Origin: Cocos nucifera
Lineage: Eukaryota; Streptophyta; Magnoliopsida; Arecales; Arecaceae
Direction of reading: 5' to 3'
Assembly (NCBI GenBank): GCA_006176705.1
Contig: QRFJ01000771.1
Coordinates: forward strand, 372,001-436,000
DNA: 64,000 nt
Under the pieces are notes generated by a model, which was given only the letters and a program-made list of their open reading frames with translations, did no database searches and was not told the DNA's origin. Position numbers and translations under genes: made by a program. Positions 1 through 9,264 of the stretch are shown piece by piece (position 1 is the first letter of the stretch; each line of letters begins with the position of its first letter).

Positions 1-279
1 ACTGTTAAGGTGCACTGCGACAACCAGAGTGCATTGTTACTTGCTCAGAATTCAATCTACCATGCAAAGATGAAGCACATTGACATCAGATACCACTGGA
101 TTAGAGAGCTCATGGAGGATGGTGAGATGGAGCTGGTAAAGGTTCATACCAAGGAGAATCCAACTGATGCACTAACAAAGATTCTTCCATGGGATAACTT
201 TCACAAATGTGAGGCACTGATGAATTTGATGGACCGAAAGGAGTTGCCTCAAGCATTGGGGCACCAAGGTAGAGATTGA
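1..279 (+). CDS. copia RNase H, C-terminal fragment
   Basis: This is the 3' end of a Ty1/copia polyprotein; the 5' part lies outside the window. The frame is open from base 1 and ends at TGA 277-279. Visible RNase H landmarks are CDNQSALLLAQN (catalytic Asp region), the motif KHIDIRYHWIRE and the terminal block KENPTDALTKILP, in the order expected for copia RNase H. The stop overlaps the start of the 3' LTR. No internal stop is present, unlike most coding fragments in this window, so this copy may be relatively young. It would have cleaved the RNA strand during reverse transcription in the virus-like particle. I am confident of the family but cannot assign a lineage. Confidence 0.88.
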   Translation, partial: TVKVHCDNQSALLLAQNSIYHAKMKHIDIRYHWIRELMEDGEMELVKVHTKENPTDALTKILPWDNFHKCEALMNLMDRKELPQALGHQGRD

Positions 280-957
280 AAGAGAAAGGATGGTTCTCCC
301 AAGACTTGGGAGATCATGAAAGAGTCAAGTTGGTGGCTCCTAGAAGCTTGGATCGACTGAAGTTGTATCAACTAAGAAGGAGGGCTGATACACTGTCGAG
401 CTGGCTCGGATACAGGTCGAGCCGGCTCGAGATGAGATCGAGTCAGGTCGGGGTGAAATTGAGCCAGCTCTCTCAAACAAATAGAAAATATATTTTTGAA
501 AATCTATGGCTTGGCAAGCGGTCAAGCTGGCTCAAGTGTTCGACACACCAGCTCAGACAGGCGGACATATAAGCATGAGTTTTCTTATTTGGTCTTGGAT
601 TAAATCTAATCCAAGGGGTCTTAAGGCCTAAGTTGAGAGATCTTAAGGTGGCTAACTTATGTATAGGGCTGGATCTTTAGTCCTAGGGATGAGAGCATAT
701 AAGACATAGGCTTGGGTGAGAGCTTTCTTATATGAGTTAGCGTACGAAAGTTTTTTCCAGGTGGGTAACTTATATGACTTATGACTTTTATATATACTTT
801 GTATATATAATATTTTTATCAAGAAGAGAATAGAAATCCCTTTTCTCCTTGAAAACCCTACTCCTCTCTCTCCTTGGATTTGCCTTCATCCTTCTAGTTA
901 GAAGTTTTTTTGGTTCTTTATCCAGATTTTCTAATCTCCAGTTAATCGATCATTACA
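277..957 (+). repeat. 3' LTR of the left-edge copia element
   Basis: A purine-rich stretch (AAGGTAGAGAT) directly precedes TG at 277-278. The proposed LTR runs to CATTACA at 951-957, giving TG...CA ends and about 680 bp. A TATA-like stretch lies about 150 bp before the end and the sequence between them is AT-rich. Beyond 957 the frame of an unrelated coiled-coil protein begins at once, which supports the boundary. The 5' LTR is outside the window, so the ends cannot be checked by pairing. Multiple GAGCYGGCTC-like words occur at 398-560. Confidence 0.65.
802..810 (+). promoter_or_regulatory. TATA box of the left-edge copia LTR
   Basis: TATATATAA sits in an AT-rich stretch of the LTR, with a second TATATATA just upstream at 789-796. 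Its position is the expected place for the retrotransposon promoter. Confidence 0.5.
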
Positions 958-1441
958 GGCCCAAAGTAAGGTAAAATTCGGATGGAATTGGTCAAAAAAA
1001 TTTTCTGACCTCAAGCAACGACTACGTGATGCTGAGATAGCATACAACACCTACCGAATTGACTAGTGTGGGTAAATTGATGAGCTAAGAAAGAAACTTG
1101 AGGTAGCTAAAGCTTAGACCGGTCCAAAAGGGGATTCAAAAAAAAATGCATCCTTGAAAAGTACCATGGGAGACCTTTTAGTAACTTATGAAAAGAGTAA
1201 GGCCAAACTCTTATAGCTCAAAATCCAAACAACTTACAATGAGAGTGTGGTGAAGGATGCCAAAGCCAAGTTTGTAGTTTTGAGGCAAAGGTTAAGAGAA
1301 ATGGAAGATGATCTCCAAAGAGACAGTAAATTACTTTGCAAGAGTTTAGCATCAAGGAGAGATCTTGAAGAAAAAATTAATGACTTGAAACATGCCCTTA
1401 TATTAGCTAGAGCCGACAGTCCGAAATCTGACTTTAAGTAG
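958..1441 (+). pseudogene. antisense coiled-coil reading frame of the Tat element
   Basis: One reading frame runs without a shift from the LTR edge at 958 to TAG at 1439-1441 and is broken only by four in-frame stops (TAG, TAA, TAG, TAG). The translation is rich in Leu, Lys, Glu, Arg and Asp with heptad-like spacing (for example KFVVLRQRLREMEDDLQRDS), so it should form a coiled coil. It lies 3' of the Tat integrase but on the opposite strand. Tat-lineage elements are known to carry an antisense frame between pol and the 3' LTR, and this fits that position. The left-edge copia inserted into it, so its N-terminus is missing here. A T-rich run and TGTAATGAAC follow the stop, as in a 3' UTR. Function is unknown. 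Confidence 0.55.
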
Positions 1442-1723
1442 TTTCTCGATCATTCTTTTTTTTTTTTTTTTGTAATCGATCTCGAGGCCCTATGTAATGA
1501 ACCTTTAATTTCAATGGAACACTGTTTCTTTAAGTTATCCTCTTAAGCTGTATCTTAGTTTGATTGTTGTTGCTTTTTTTATTTTCTTGTCATGCCTGAT
1601 ATCAATGCCGTCTTGAAATAATAGCCTCCGCCCAATACCTTGTTCATCTATCTCCCTTGTTTATGAACAAGGATCGTTGGACTTGATTAGGAGCAAATTT
1701 ATCCCTAAAAATTTTTAGACCTA
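1442..1723. other. non-coding part of the Tat 3' region
   Basis: It holds a run of about 18 T near 1457 and AT-rich sequence with no supportable frame. It joins the antisense coiled-coil frame to the tandem repeats and is probably the 3' UTR of that antisense frame. Confidence 0.5.
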
Positions 1724-2200
1724 TGGTTAACCTCCTATTTAAGAACTGTAGGCCTTCGATCCCCTGTGAGGGTCTTCAACCATGTCAGCACAAGGTCCTT
1801 AAATTCCTGACATAGTTAGCTATTACCCTTGTTAGGATGAGGTCCACCTCCTACTCTTAACAAGGTTGCCGGAATACAAAATGGCCATTGCAAGGGCCTC
1901 TGCTTGTTACCTCTTGTTTAAGAATCGCAGGCCTTCAATCCCTCATATGGATATTCATCCACATCAGGATGAGGTTTTTTTCTTGTTCTTGATGCGATTG
2001 GCTATTACTCTTATTAGGATGAGGTTCTCCCTCTATTCCTAATAAGGTTGCCGAGGCATAAAAGGACCATTGTAAGGACCTCTCTCCATTACCTCTTGTT
2101 TAAGAATCAGAGGCCTTCACCCTTGTTAAGATGAGGTTAACCTCCTATTTAAGATTTGGAGGCCTTCACCCTTGTTAAGACGAGGTTAACCTCTTGTTTA
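1724..2200. repeat. imperfect tandem repeats in the Tat 3' UTR
   Basis: Two diverged units of about 180 bp begin near 1731 and 1911. Each opens with a version of CTCCTATTTAAGAA...AGGCCTTC and contains TTAGGATGAGGT followed by AACAAGGTTGCCG or its variant. Two truncated units of about 50 bp (near 2091 and 2141) keep only the opening and the GTTAAGATGAGGTTAAC part. Tat/Ogre-type gypsy elements are known for a hypervariable, tandemly repeated region between pol and the 3' LTR, and this lies exactly there. Confidence 0.75.
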
Positions 2201-2334
2201 GAACCAGAGTCTTCTACTTCATTTAAGAACGAAGTTTGGTTAAATAATTTTCTGTCATTGCATTGATTTGCAATAAAGATAATGATGTTAAAGTAAGAAA
2301 ATTTTATTGAAAATGGGGTTATTGATGGTACATT

Positions 2335-3307
2335 CATAAGTTTTTTGAGTTCTAAGGTCGTGGGATTATAGCCCCTCCGAGACCTTTAGATAATAAGCTT
2401 CTGGTCAGATGATTTTCATGACCTCATATGGGCCTTCCCAATTTGAAGCAAGCTTTTCTTGATTTTGCAGTTGTAAAATATCTATCCATCGTAGTACCAG
2501 ATCTCATACATTGAAAATTTTTCTTCTAACTCTAGAATTGTAATAGCGAGCCACTTCTGTTTATAAGCTGTCATCCAAATTTAGACATTTTCTCTCTTTT
2601 CTTCTAACAGATCATGATTTGCCCTGAGATCTTGTGAATTATTTTATTCATCAAAGGCTTTAACTTGTGCCAAAGGAAGTTTCAGTTCAATTGGGATAAC
2701 CACCTCAATCCCAAAAGCCAAAGCAAATGGAGTCTCTTTATTTGGCAATCTTTGGATAGTTCTATAGGCCCAAAGCACATGATAAAGTTCGTTCATCCAT
2801 GTTCCTTTCATCCTTTCAAGCCTTGCTTTTATTCCTTGCAACATGGTCCTATTAGTTACCTTGGCCTCGCGATTCACCTATGGGAAAGCTAGTGATATAA
2901 TATGATGGAAGATATTCAGATCTTCACAGAACTCGACAAATATTACTGCTACAGACTAGCATTTGTTATCAGTAATGATAGCCCGAGGTAGGCCGGACCT
3001 ATAGACTATCGACTTTCAGATAAAGTCCTGCACTTTAGCTAAGATAATCTTTGCTAAAGGTTCGGCCTCGACCCATTTGGTAAAGTAGTCCACTACCACC
3101 AAAAAAAATTTTTGCTGCCTAGATGCCATGGGAACGAGCCCGAGTATATCCATTCTTCACTTCGCAAATGGCAATAGGGCGCTTAGAGGTGTGAGTTGTG
3201 AGGCTGGTTGTCTTGGATGTTGGCATTCCTCTGGCATCGATCATATTTTCTCACATACTCTATGGCATCTTGATGTATAGTAGGCCAATAATATCCTTGT
3301 CGAAGTA
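2335..3307 (-). pseudogene. Tat-type gypsy integrase, C-terminal part
   Basis: Reading right to left, the order is the zinc-binding end (LRQGYYWPT), the catalytic core (VVDYFTKWVEAEPLAKI), a degenerate second Asp region (ITDNKC), and a long C-terminal domain ending near 2335. The longest clean stretch is 2877-2644, including LPNKETPFALAFGIEVVIPI, typical of gypsy integrase. Several in-frame stops and a probable Glu to Lys change at the third catalytic position show it is dead. The frame is cut at 3307 by copia-1 and resumes at 21449. The residues across the insertion join exactly in the family consensus once one target copy is removed. Confidence 0.85.
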
Positions 3308-3312
3308 GTTTA
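3308..3312. repeat. target-site duplication, left side of copia-1
   Basis: GTTTA here pairs with GTTTG at 21444-21448 (one substitution). Removing the element and one copy restores the gypsy integrase frame through KLLRQGYYWP. Confidence 0.8.
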
Positions 3313-5799
3313 TGTTGGAAATTATGTCCCAAAGCCAATCATCAGCCTGTTGATGATTGCGATATTGTAATTGATTTATTAATTAATAAAAAATATTTTG
3401 GCATCTTTTTTCATCATAAATTTACATCTTCTAATGAACTCCATTATTGTGATGAAGTCCTTAGGAGTATTTAGTTTCGATAAAGAGAGAATTTATCGAT
3501 TAGTCTTTAAATTTATTCACGATCAAATGATAGGCTGTTAATTAGGATGACAGTGTCTATCAAACATAGGTCGCTATATGCCATATAGGTTGGTTATCCT
3601 CTTAACCAAAGAGTATGAAGACACTGGTATAGCATACAGATGAGATGTATGGATACATCATCATTGAACATGACCAATTCTAGAGCATTCTGTAGTCGAG
3701 ATTATCTCTGATGGGATATAGGTATAAGTATCTCTTAGACCTGAGATCACCTCAGTGGCTTGCAAGCAACTCACTATGCTTTGGTACCGAACTAACTGAT
3801 TTTCTAATTCAACAATAGAAGGCTTTCGGGCACAATCAAGTACTTGTGAAGTCAGAGTATGATCAAGATGAAATTGACTACTCCAAGAGTTGGAAAAGAA
3901 TGTATTACTGTATTTCAGTATAGCAAAATCTTGACCAAGGTAATCCATCAGATGAATTTGATATTTTGAAATATAATGTGGACAACCTGATTAGAGTTGA
4001 TAGTTGAACTCTCGGGTGTCCTTTGAGCATTGTGGTCAATGGGATGAATTACATAAAAACAATATTGGCATGGGTTCTAAGGATGGTGTTCTACACCTTT
4101 TGACCTATCTAGCCATCGGATATCATTGCTAGATGGTCACTTTAATTGGTATAAAAATTTATTTTTATGCTATCAATTTATGTTTGGACCTATGAGGTCA
4201 CACACATTAGAGTTCACATTTCGATCGGATGGTTGATCAGCAATTTAGAATCATTTTAAGGTTAAACGATCAATACGATTGATGTTTGACCTAGTGCAAG
4301 TGTTGTAGGAGGATGGATTAGCAATTCAATTACTAATTAGCTTAATTTAATTAAGCCAGTAGGTTGAGATTAAGTTTGATTAAATATGATTTAATTAAAT
4401 TTGGTTTGGGCTTGATTGGACCAAGTCCAATTGGCTTATTGGATAAGTCAAGTGCAAGAAAGAACTAGTCCTAGTCTAACTAGGACTCGGGTCAACCCAA
4501 TTTTCTAATTTGATTAGAAAATTAAATCAAAATTAAATCTAATTTAATATAATTTAATTAAATGCTTAAATGGGTTAGGGCTTTATTTAATTAGGTTGGT
4601 TTACTCTTATTTTTATTTGGTTAAATGATCGTGTTTGACCAAGTCAAAACAAGAGTCCTAGTGTGACTAGGACTCCCTATTCCTTGCGCCACCTAATCCT
4701 CATGCCCCACCCCTTTCTCTTTGTGTTTTTACATGAATAATCTCCATGCCCAAAGGATTCTCACACCCCCCTTTCTCTCTTCTATTTCTCATATGGAAGT
4801 TTGTTGGAAGACCAAGTCAAAAGGGGAATTAATTTTGCTTAAGGATTCTATGAGATAGAAGCCTTGTTGACCAAATCTTCTTCCCATTGTGTGCCGATCC
4901 ATCTTTCTTTATTTTCTCTGATTTTCATGGTGAAAGAGGGATTTTTTTTCAGCCCCCTTTGCTGGTCCATGGTAGAAAAAAAGGTGGGGGTGCCCAAGAG
5001 TTGGCCACCCCAACAACTTTCCTTATTTTGTCTTTCCTAGTCTAGGTTTTTAACCTAAATTGGACTCTTCATATATCTTTATTTAAAGATAATGTTTGGC
5101 TGAATTTTTTATAAATTGCATATATTTGAGAGGTCTCTTTGGTGTAGAAAAATTAGAGAAAATTTCATTTGGGTCATGGAGATATTGAAAACACATATCA
5201 GGGTGTCTAGAAAAAGAACAAAGAAGAAGAAGAGGGTCTTCTTCTAGGGTTTTCATTCTGGATCTCTTCCTCCCTTTTTGTAAGCTTTTGAGAGATGTCT
5301 TAGTATCACAAATATTTCTCTCTTCTTTCGGTATTTTGGAGTGTCTAAGTTTTGAAGAAGGAAGCATCGGATCAACCATCGAAGAGAGATCAGCATAGTG
5401 CTAGCATACTGTGCTGATTTCCTGCATCAGGATCTCTGATCGTGTTCGTGGGCTCGTGTGGATGACTCCTAGAGGCTGGACATATGTGTGGCTCATGACT
5501 TCATTCTCAAGACTGGATCAACATGTTAGAACATCTAATTTGCTCTGGTAATAGATCTGATCTATTAACTTCATACCTGCATTTGATGTAGTGTAGATCT
5601 AGGTTGATTTGATCAACCTTTTCTTTCTTGTTTGATTTTAATTTTTGATTTAATATCATACCTCGATCATATAATAGATCTAAGATCTAGGTATTTACAT
5701 ATTTATTTAAATAAATATTTAATTTATTTAAGTCTTCTGCTGCCTGATCTTGAAAAAGTTTCAAGATCTACCCATAAAATCCTAGATTTGGTTCCTTCA
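3313..5799 (+). repeat. 5' LTR of copia-1
   Basis: Begins TGTTGGAAATTATG and ends GGTTCCTTCA, matching 18964-21443 along its length with scattered substitutions and small indels. It carries the usual TG...CA ends and is followed after two bases by an initiator-Met PBS. It has no supportable gene; short open frames inside it (for example near 3661-3948 and 5083-5379) are chance. Confidence 0.93.
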
Positions 5800-5801
5800 A
5801 T

Positions 5802-5813
5802 TAGTATCAGAGC
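5802..5813 (+). other. primer-binding site of copia-1 (tRNA-iMet type)
   Basis: TAGTATCAGAGC differs by one base from TGGTATCAGAGC, the plant copia site complementary to the 3' end of initiator-Met tRNA. It lies two bases after the LTR. Confidence 0.85.
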
Positions 5814-7714
5814 CTAGGTTCTTATTATATAATTTTTGTGTATGTTTAGATTATTTTTTAGATTATATCTAATTTATAATCTAATTATTAAATATAAAAT
5901 TAAAAAAAAATAGATCTTGCGAACTGCCATAAGGTTGTCCTGCTATATGGTTTATCCCTTAAAGTGAAAAGGTTGTCCTAGTTCGTGATGATCTAACTCT
6001 AATTATAAATTTATTAGATTTAATCTAATTTTATTTATAATTTAATATATTTAAAATAATTTTAGATCTAAAAATAAAATATTTTAGATTGCATGAACTG
6101 CCATAAGGTTGTCCTGCTATAAGGTTTATCCCTTACAGTGAATAGATTATCCTAGTACGTGCCGATCTAAAATATTGATCATAAAATTTTAGATTAGATC
6201 TAAAAGATTTTATAATCTAATTAAAAATATTTTAATCTGATTTCAATCATCATAAATATGTTAGATTTGATCTAGGGAGATTTATGATTGATTATTATTG
6301 AAACTATTTCAATTACATGAACCTGTTTAGATTAGATCTAAAGTAGTTTTATGTTTATTTTACTTGCATATTGATTATGAATCAAACATGCAACTTGGTT
6401 AATAGAAACATGTTGTATAATTATTTTACAAATATGAAAATCATTTTTGAAAAGTCAAACCCCAACCCTCAGCCCAAAATTTAATTAAGAATTAAGAAGT
6501 TGATTGATTAGGATCTAGGATTGTGAATTGAAGATCCTAAGAAACAAATCATAACACATTAGGTTAAATAGGATAGTGGGGTTAGGTCCATTAATTGGGT
6601 TAGACCTAGGATTAGATTAAAGAATGGACTTAATTAAAGAATTGACTAAATCTAATCAATTATTATCTTAGATTAGATCAAGGATTCTCTAGATCAATTA
6701 CAATAGTTGTAGTTGGTCAAGTCAATGTCTTTAACAAGACCCAAGATGGACTTGATTTTTGGCTACGTGGTCTAGCACAAACTATTAGGTTGATCTAATT
6801 GAAACTAATTAAATCAGTTGGTTTCTAAGATAAACCAGATCGATGGTTTTTAATTGGCAGCCCACTTATCTGGCCATTTTTTATGGTGTCTAAGGCAAGC
6901 TTTGGCAGACCCTCCCATCGATCGAACTTACCTGACCTTTTAGTGAGATTATGTTTTGATTGAATCACTTGACTATTCGAGCTGACCCATGTCAGCTAGG
7001 TAAATCAGTATGATTGATTTTCGTGCTCCTAGACCTGCCTGTTAGTGGTCTCCCTTAAGCTGACTTGGTGAAGCTAGTGGGATGATCATGACAAGCTAGT
7101 TAATCTGACATACTCACTTCTATAAATAAATCCTCTAAAATTATTAGATCCCTAAAATAAAATAGTTATATGACAACTGGATCATAGCCTCCCATTAAAG
7201 TGGACGATAATGGGTCCATCACTTAGATAATCATTGGAGGCCCAAAGGCCTGGTGCTCATCGGTTGATGGAATTATCATTCATTATATGATCTCTTTGAT
7301 ACATTTTTCTAAATGGTGGTCAGGTGGGCCAACCAAAGTTGGGTCTGATCATTCATTGGTTAGATGGGCTAAGTATGGTCATGTTAATGGTTAGACCTAA
7401 CTAGACTCTTTTCTGAGAAGGCCAAAGCCAACTGATCAGGGGTTGGGGCAAAATTTAATTACTAGAAATTATTTGGAGAAACAATTGGTTATGAACCTAC
7501 CCTTAGATGTATATGGGTTGGCCAACCAAAGTTAGGCTCATGTGCAGTCTATGCGGATTCTAGTACCCACTAAGGAATTAAGGTAATTCCTCAAATTGGA
7601 GGTAGAGGCTATCAATTCGAAAAAAATAGTGGAAGAAATCTTTTGATTAAAGTCCAAATCTTTAGGTTTAATAAATCAATTACTAATTAGGTTTTGATTT
7701 TTCTTCGTGCAGAC
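5814..7714 (+). other. copia-1 leader (no gene)
   Basis: About 1.9 kb between PBS and the gag ATG, AT-rich, with no sustained frame. Near its 5' end it carries a duplicated module (5918-6170), and it ends in a T-rich tract plus CAG immediately before the gag start. Confidence 0.8.
5918..6172 (+). repeat. duplicated leader module, spacing 174 bp
   Basis: The block GAACTGCCATAAGGTTGTCC... through TCCTAG..CGTG..GATCTAA occurs at 5920-5995 and 6094-6170. The first copy is bounded by CGAACT (5920-5925) and its complement AGTTCG (5980-5985), so it could fold as a stem closing a loop of about 54 nt. The second copy keeps only part of the pairing. Confidence 0.7.
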
Positions 7715-8434
7715 ATGGCCACTTTTCTATCACTCCGATCATTGTTGAACACTGATAAATTGGTGGCACCTGACTTCGATAGCTGGTACCAAAAGTTGAA
7801 GATTGTCTCAGAGTATGAACGGATCCTATATGTACTGATGGATCCTACACTTGAGGAGCCAGTTGCCAATGCACGTGGAATAGTCAGAGACACTTATCAG
7901 AAGTGGCTCAGTGATCAAACCATGGTGCATTGCATTATGCTAGCCGTGAGGAGCGACGAGTTCAGTCGTAGGATTGAGATAGCTCAGCCAAATAAAATGC
8001 TCCAAGTGTTGGAGGATTCTTTTGGCACATCCGATGACGTTGAAAGGCACAAGACTAGTTGCGCCACCTTCAATGCCAAAATGTGGGATGGAGACTCTAT
8101 CACTAATTATGTACTGTACATGATCGAGCTGATAGAGCGCTTGAGCAAACTCAATTTTTTCTTGCATGAACAACTTGGACAAGGTGCAATACTAAACTCA
8201 CTGCCAAAGTTCTATCTCCCTTTTCTTACTCATTGCAGAATGATAAAGCCCGAAGTAAACTATCATGGCTTACTAGGGTTACTTCAGAACTTTAAGAAGG
8301 ATCACCAGCTCCATAAAAAGTTGATGAACTTAGTAGGAGGTTCGTCTTCTGGTTCTCGATCCTTTAGGAAAGGGATGAAGAATAAGAAGAAGAAAACAAA
8401 GATGGTGCAAGTTCAGGCCGGGACATCAATGTAG
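7715..8434 (+). CDS. copia-1 gag (capsid part)
   Basis: ATG at 7715 opens a 239-codon frame (MATFLSLRSLL...) ending in TAG 8432-8434. The fold signature is that of copia gag: a short N-terminus, LVAPDFDSWYQKLKIV, a helical middle with YQKWLSDQ and LQVLEDSFG, and a basic C-terminus (KGMKNKKKKTK). The upstream in-frame ATG at 7694 is less likely because 7715 follows a T-rich tract and CAG. Gag would form the virus-like particle. The TAG looks like a mutated CAG, since sequence after it still matches gag: the zinc knuckle lies beyond the stop. Capsid part intact, element dead. Confidence 0.85.
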   Translation: MATFLSLRSLLNTDKLVAPDFDSWYQKLKIVSEYERILYVLMDPTLEEPVANARGIVRDTYQKWLSDQTMVHCIMLAVRSDEFSRRIEIAQPNKMLQVLEDSFGTSDDVERHKTSCATFNAKMWDGDSITNYVLYMIELIERLSKLNFFLHEQLGQGAILNSLPKFYLPFLTHCRMIKPEVNYHGLLGLLQNFKKDHQLHKKLMNLVGGSSSGSRSFRKGMKNKKKKTKMVQVQAGTSM

Positions 8435-9264
8435 GGCCAGACCAGGAAGATCAAGTCCGATAAGATTCAAGTTGAATGCTTCTTTCGCAATAAGCAGGGG
8501 CATAAGAAGAGGAACTATCCTTAGTACATTGCCTCCCTGGATTCGAACAGGCAAAGAAAGAAGCAAGCTGTTGCTGGGCAAGGTATTTATATGATAACTC
8601 CTTGCAATTTCTCTATTTGTGATATTACTGACTGGGTATTAGATATCAGTAGCTCTTACCATATTTGCAATTCATTGTAGGGATTGTAGGTCAGTAGAAG
8701 ATTCGAGCAAGATGAAAGATTCTTGAATGTTGGAGATGAAAGATCAGTTTCAGTTCTAGCTTTAAAAATTTTGAAACTTGTATTTGAATCTCATACCATT
8801 GTTCTTAGTGATTGTCATTTCTATCCTAGTTTCTTTTTAAATATCATTTCTGTAGGCCTTTTGGCCATAAACAATTATGAAATTTCAATAAAGAAATGAG
8901 TTTATAATGTCATTATGAATGGTGTTACTGCTTTCTGTAGACAATTGAACAATGGTGTATACATGTTATCACAATCTATTAATGTAGTCTATTCTACTAG
9001 TAAGAACCCTAGATTAGATAGTGTATCAGATATCTACAATGGTACTATAGGCTAGGTCATATAAATAAGAACAGGATAAATTGGTTGACTCAAGAGGGAA
9101 TCCTCAAAGTCAATGATTGTGAATCACTTCCAATCTGTGAATCTTGTCTTCTTGATAAAATGATTAAGTCATCTTTTACTGAAAAAGGTGAGAGAGCTAA
9201 TGAGCTCTTAGGTCTAGTACATACTGATGTATGTGGACCAATGAGCACAAGTGTCAGAGGTGGA
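8435..9264 (+). pseudogene. copia-1 zinc knuckle, protease and start of integrase, degenerate
   Basis: In order there is a decayed CCHC knuckle (CFFRNKQGHKKRNYP, second and fourth Cys replaced by Arg and Tyr), a protease with the active site changed to WVLDISSSYHIC (Asp-Ser/Thr-Gly lost), a pre-integrase region with multiple stops, and the integrase zinc region CESCLLDKMIKS followed by HTDVCGPM. The last piece is open at 9085-9264. The gag-only gypsy element interrupts the coding sequence just after VRGG; it resumes at 16518. Confidence 0.8.
9260..9264. repeat. target-site duplication, left side of gag-only element
   Basis: GTGGA here and at 16518-16522. Deleting the element and one copy restores the copia integrase reading from VRGG into YFITF. 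Confidence 0.92.

Noticed and set aside
1724..2200. CRISPR-like repeat array
   Set aside because: Units are diverged, of changing length and without spacers, and the DNA is plant nuclear; it is a retrotransposon 3' UTR repeat.
3661..3948. 95-codon minus-strand frame in the copia-1 5' LTR
   Set aside because: Only 80 codons persist at the matching place in the partner LTR, with different ends; no motif. Chance frame in non-coding LTR.
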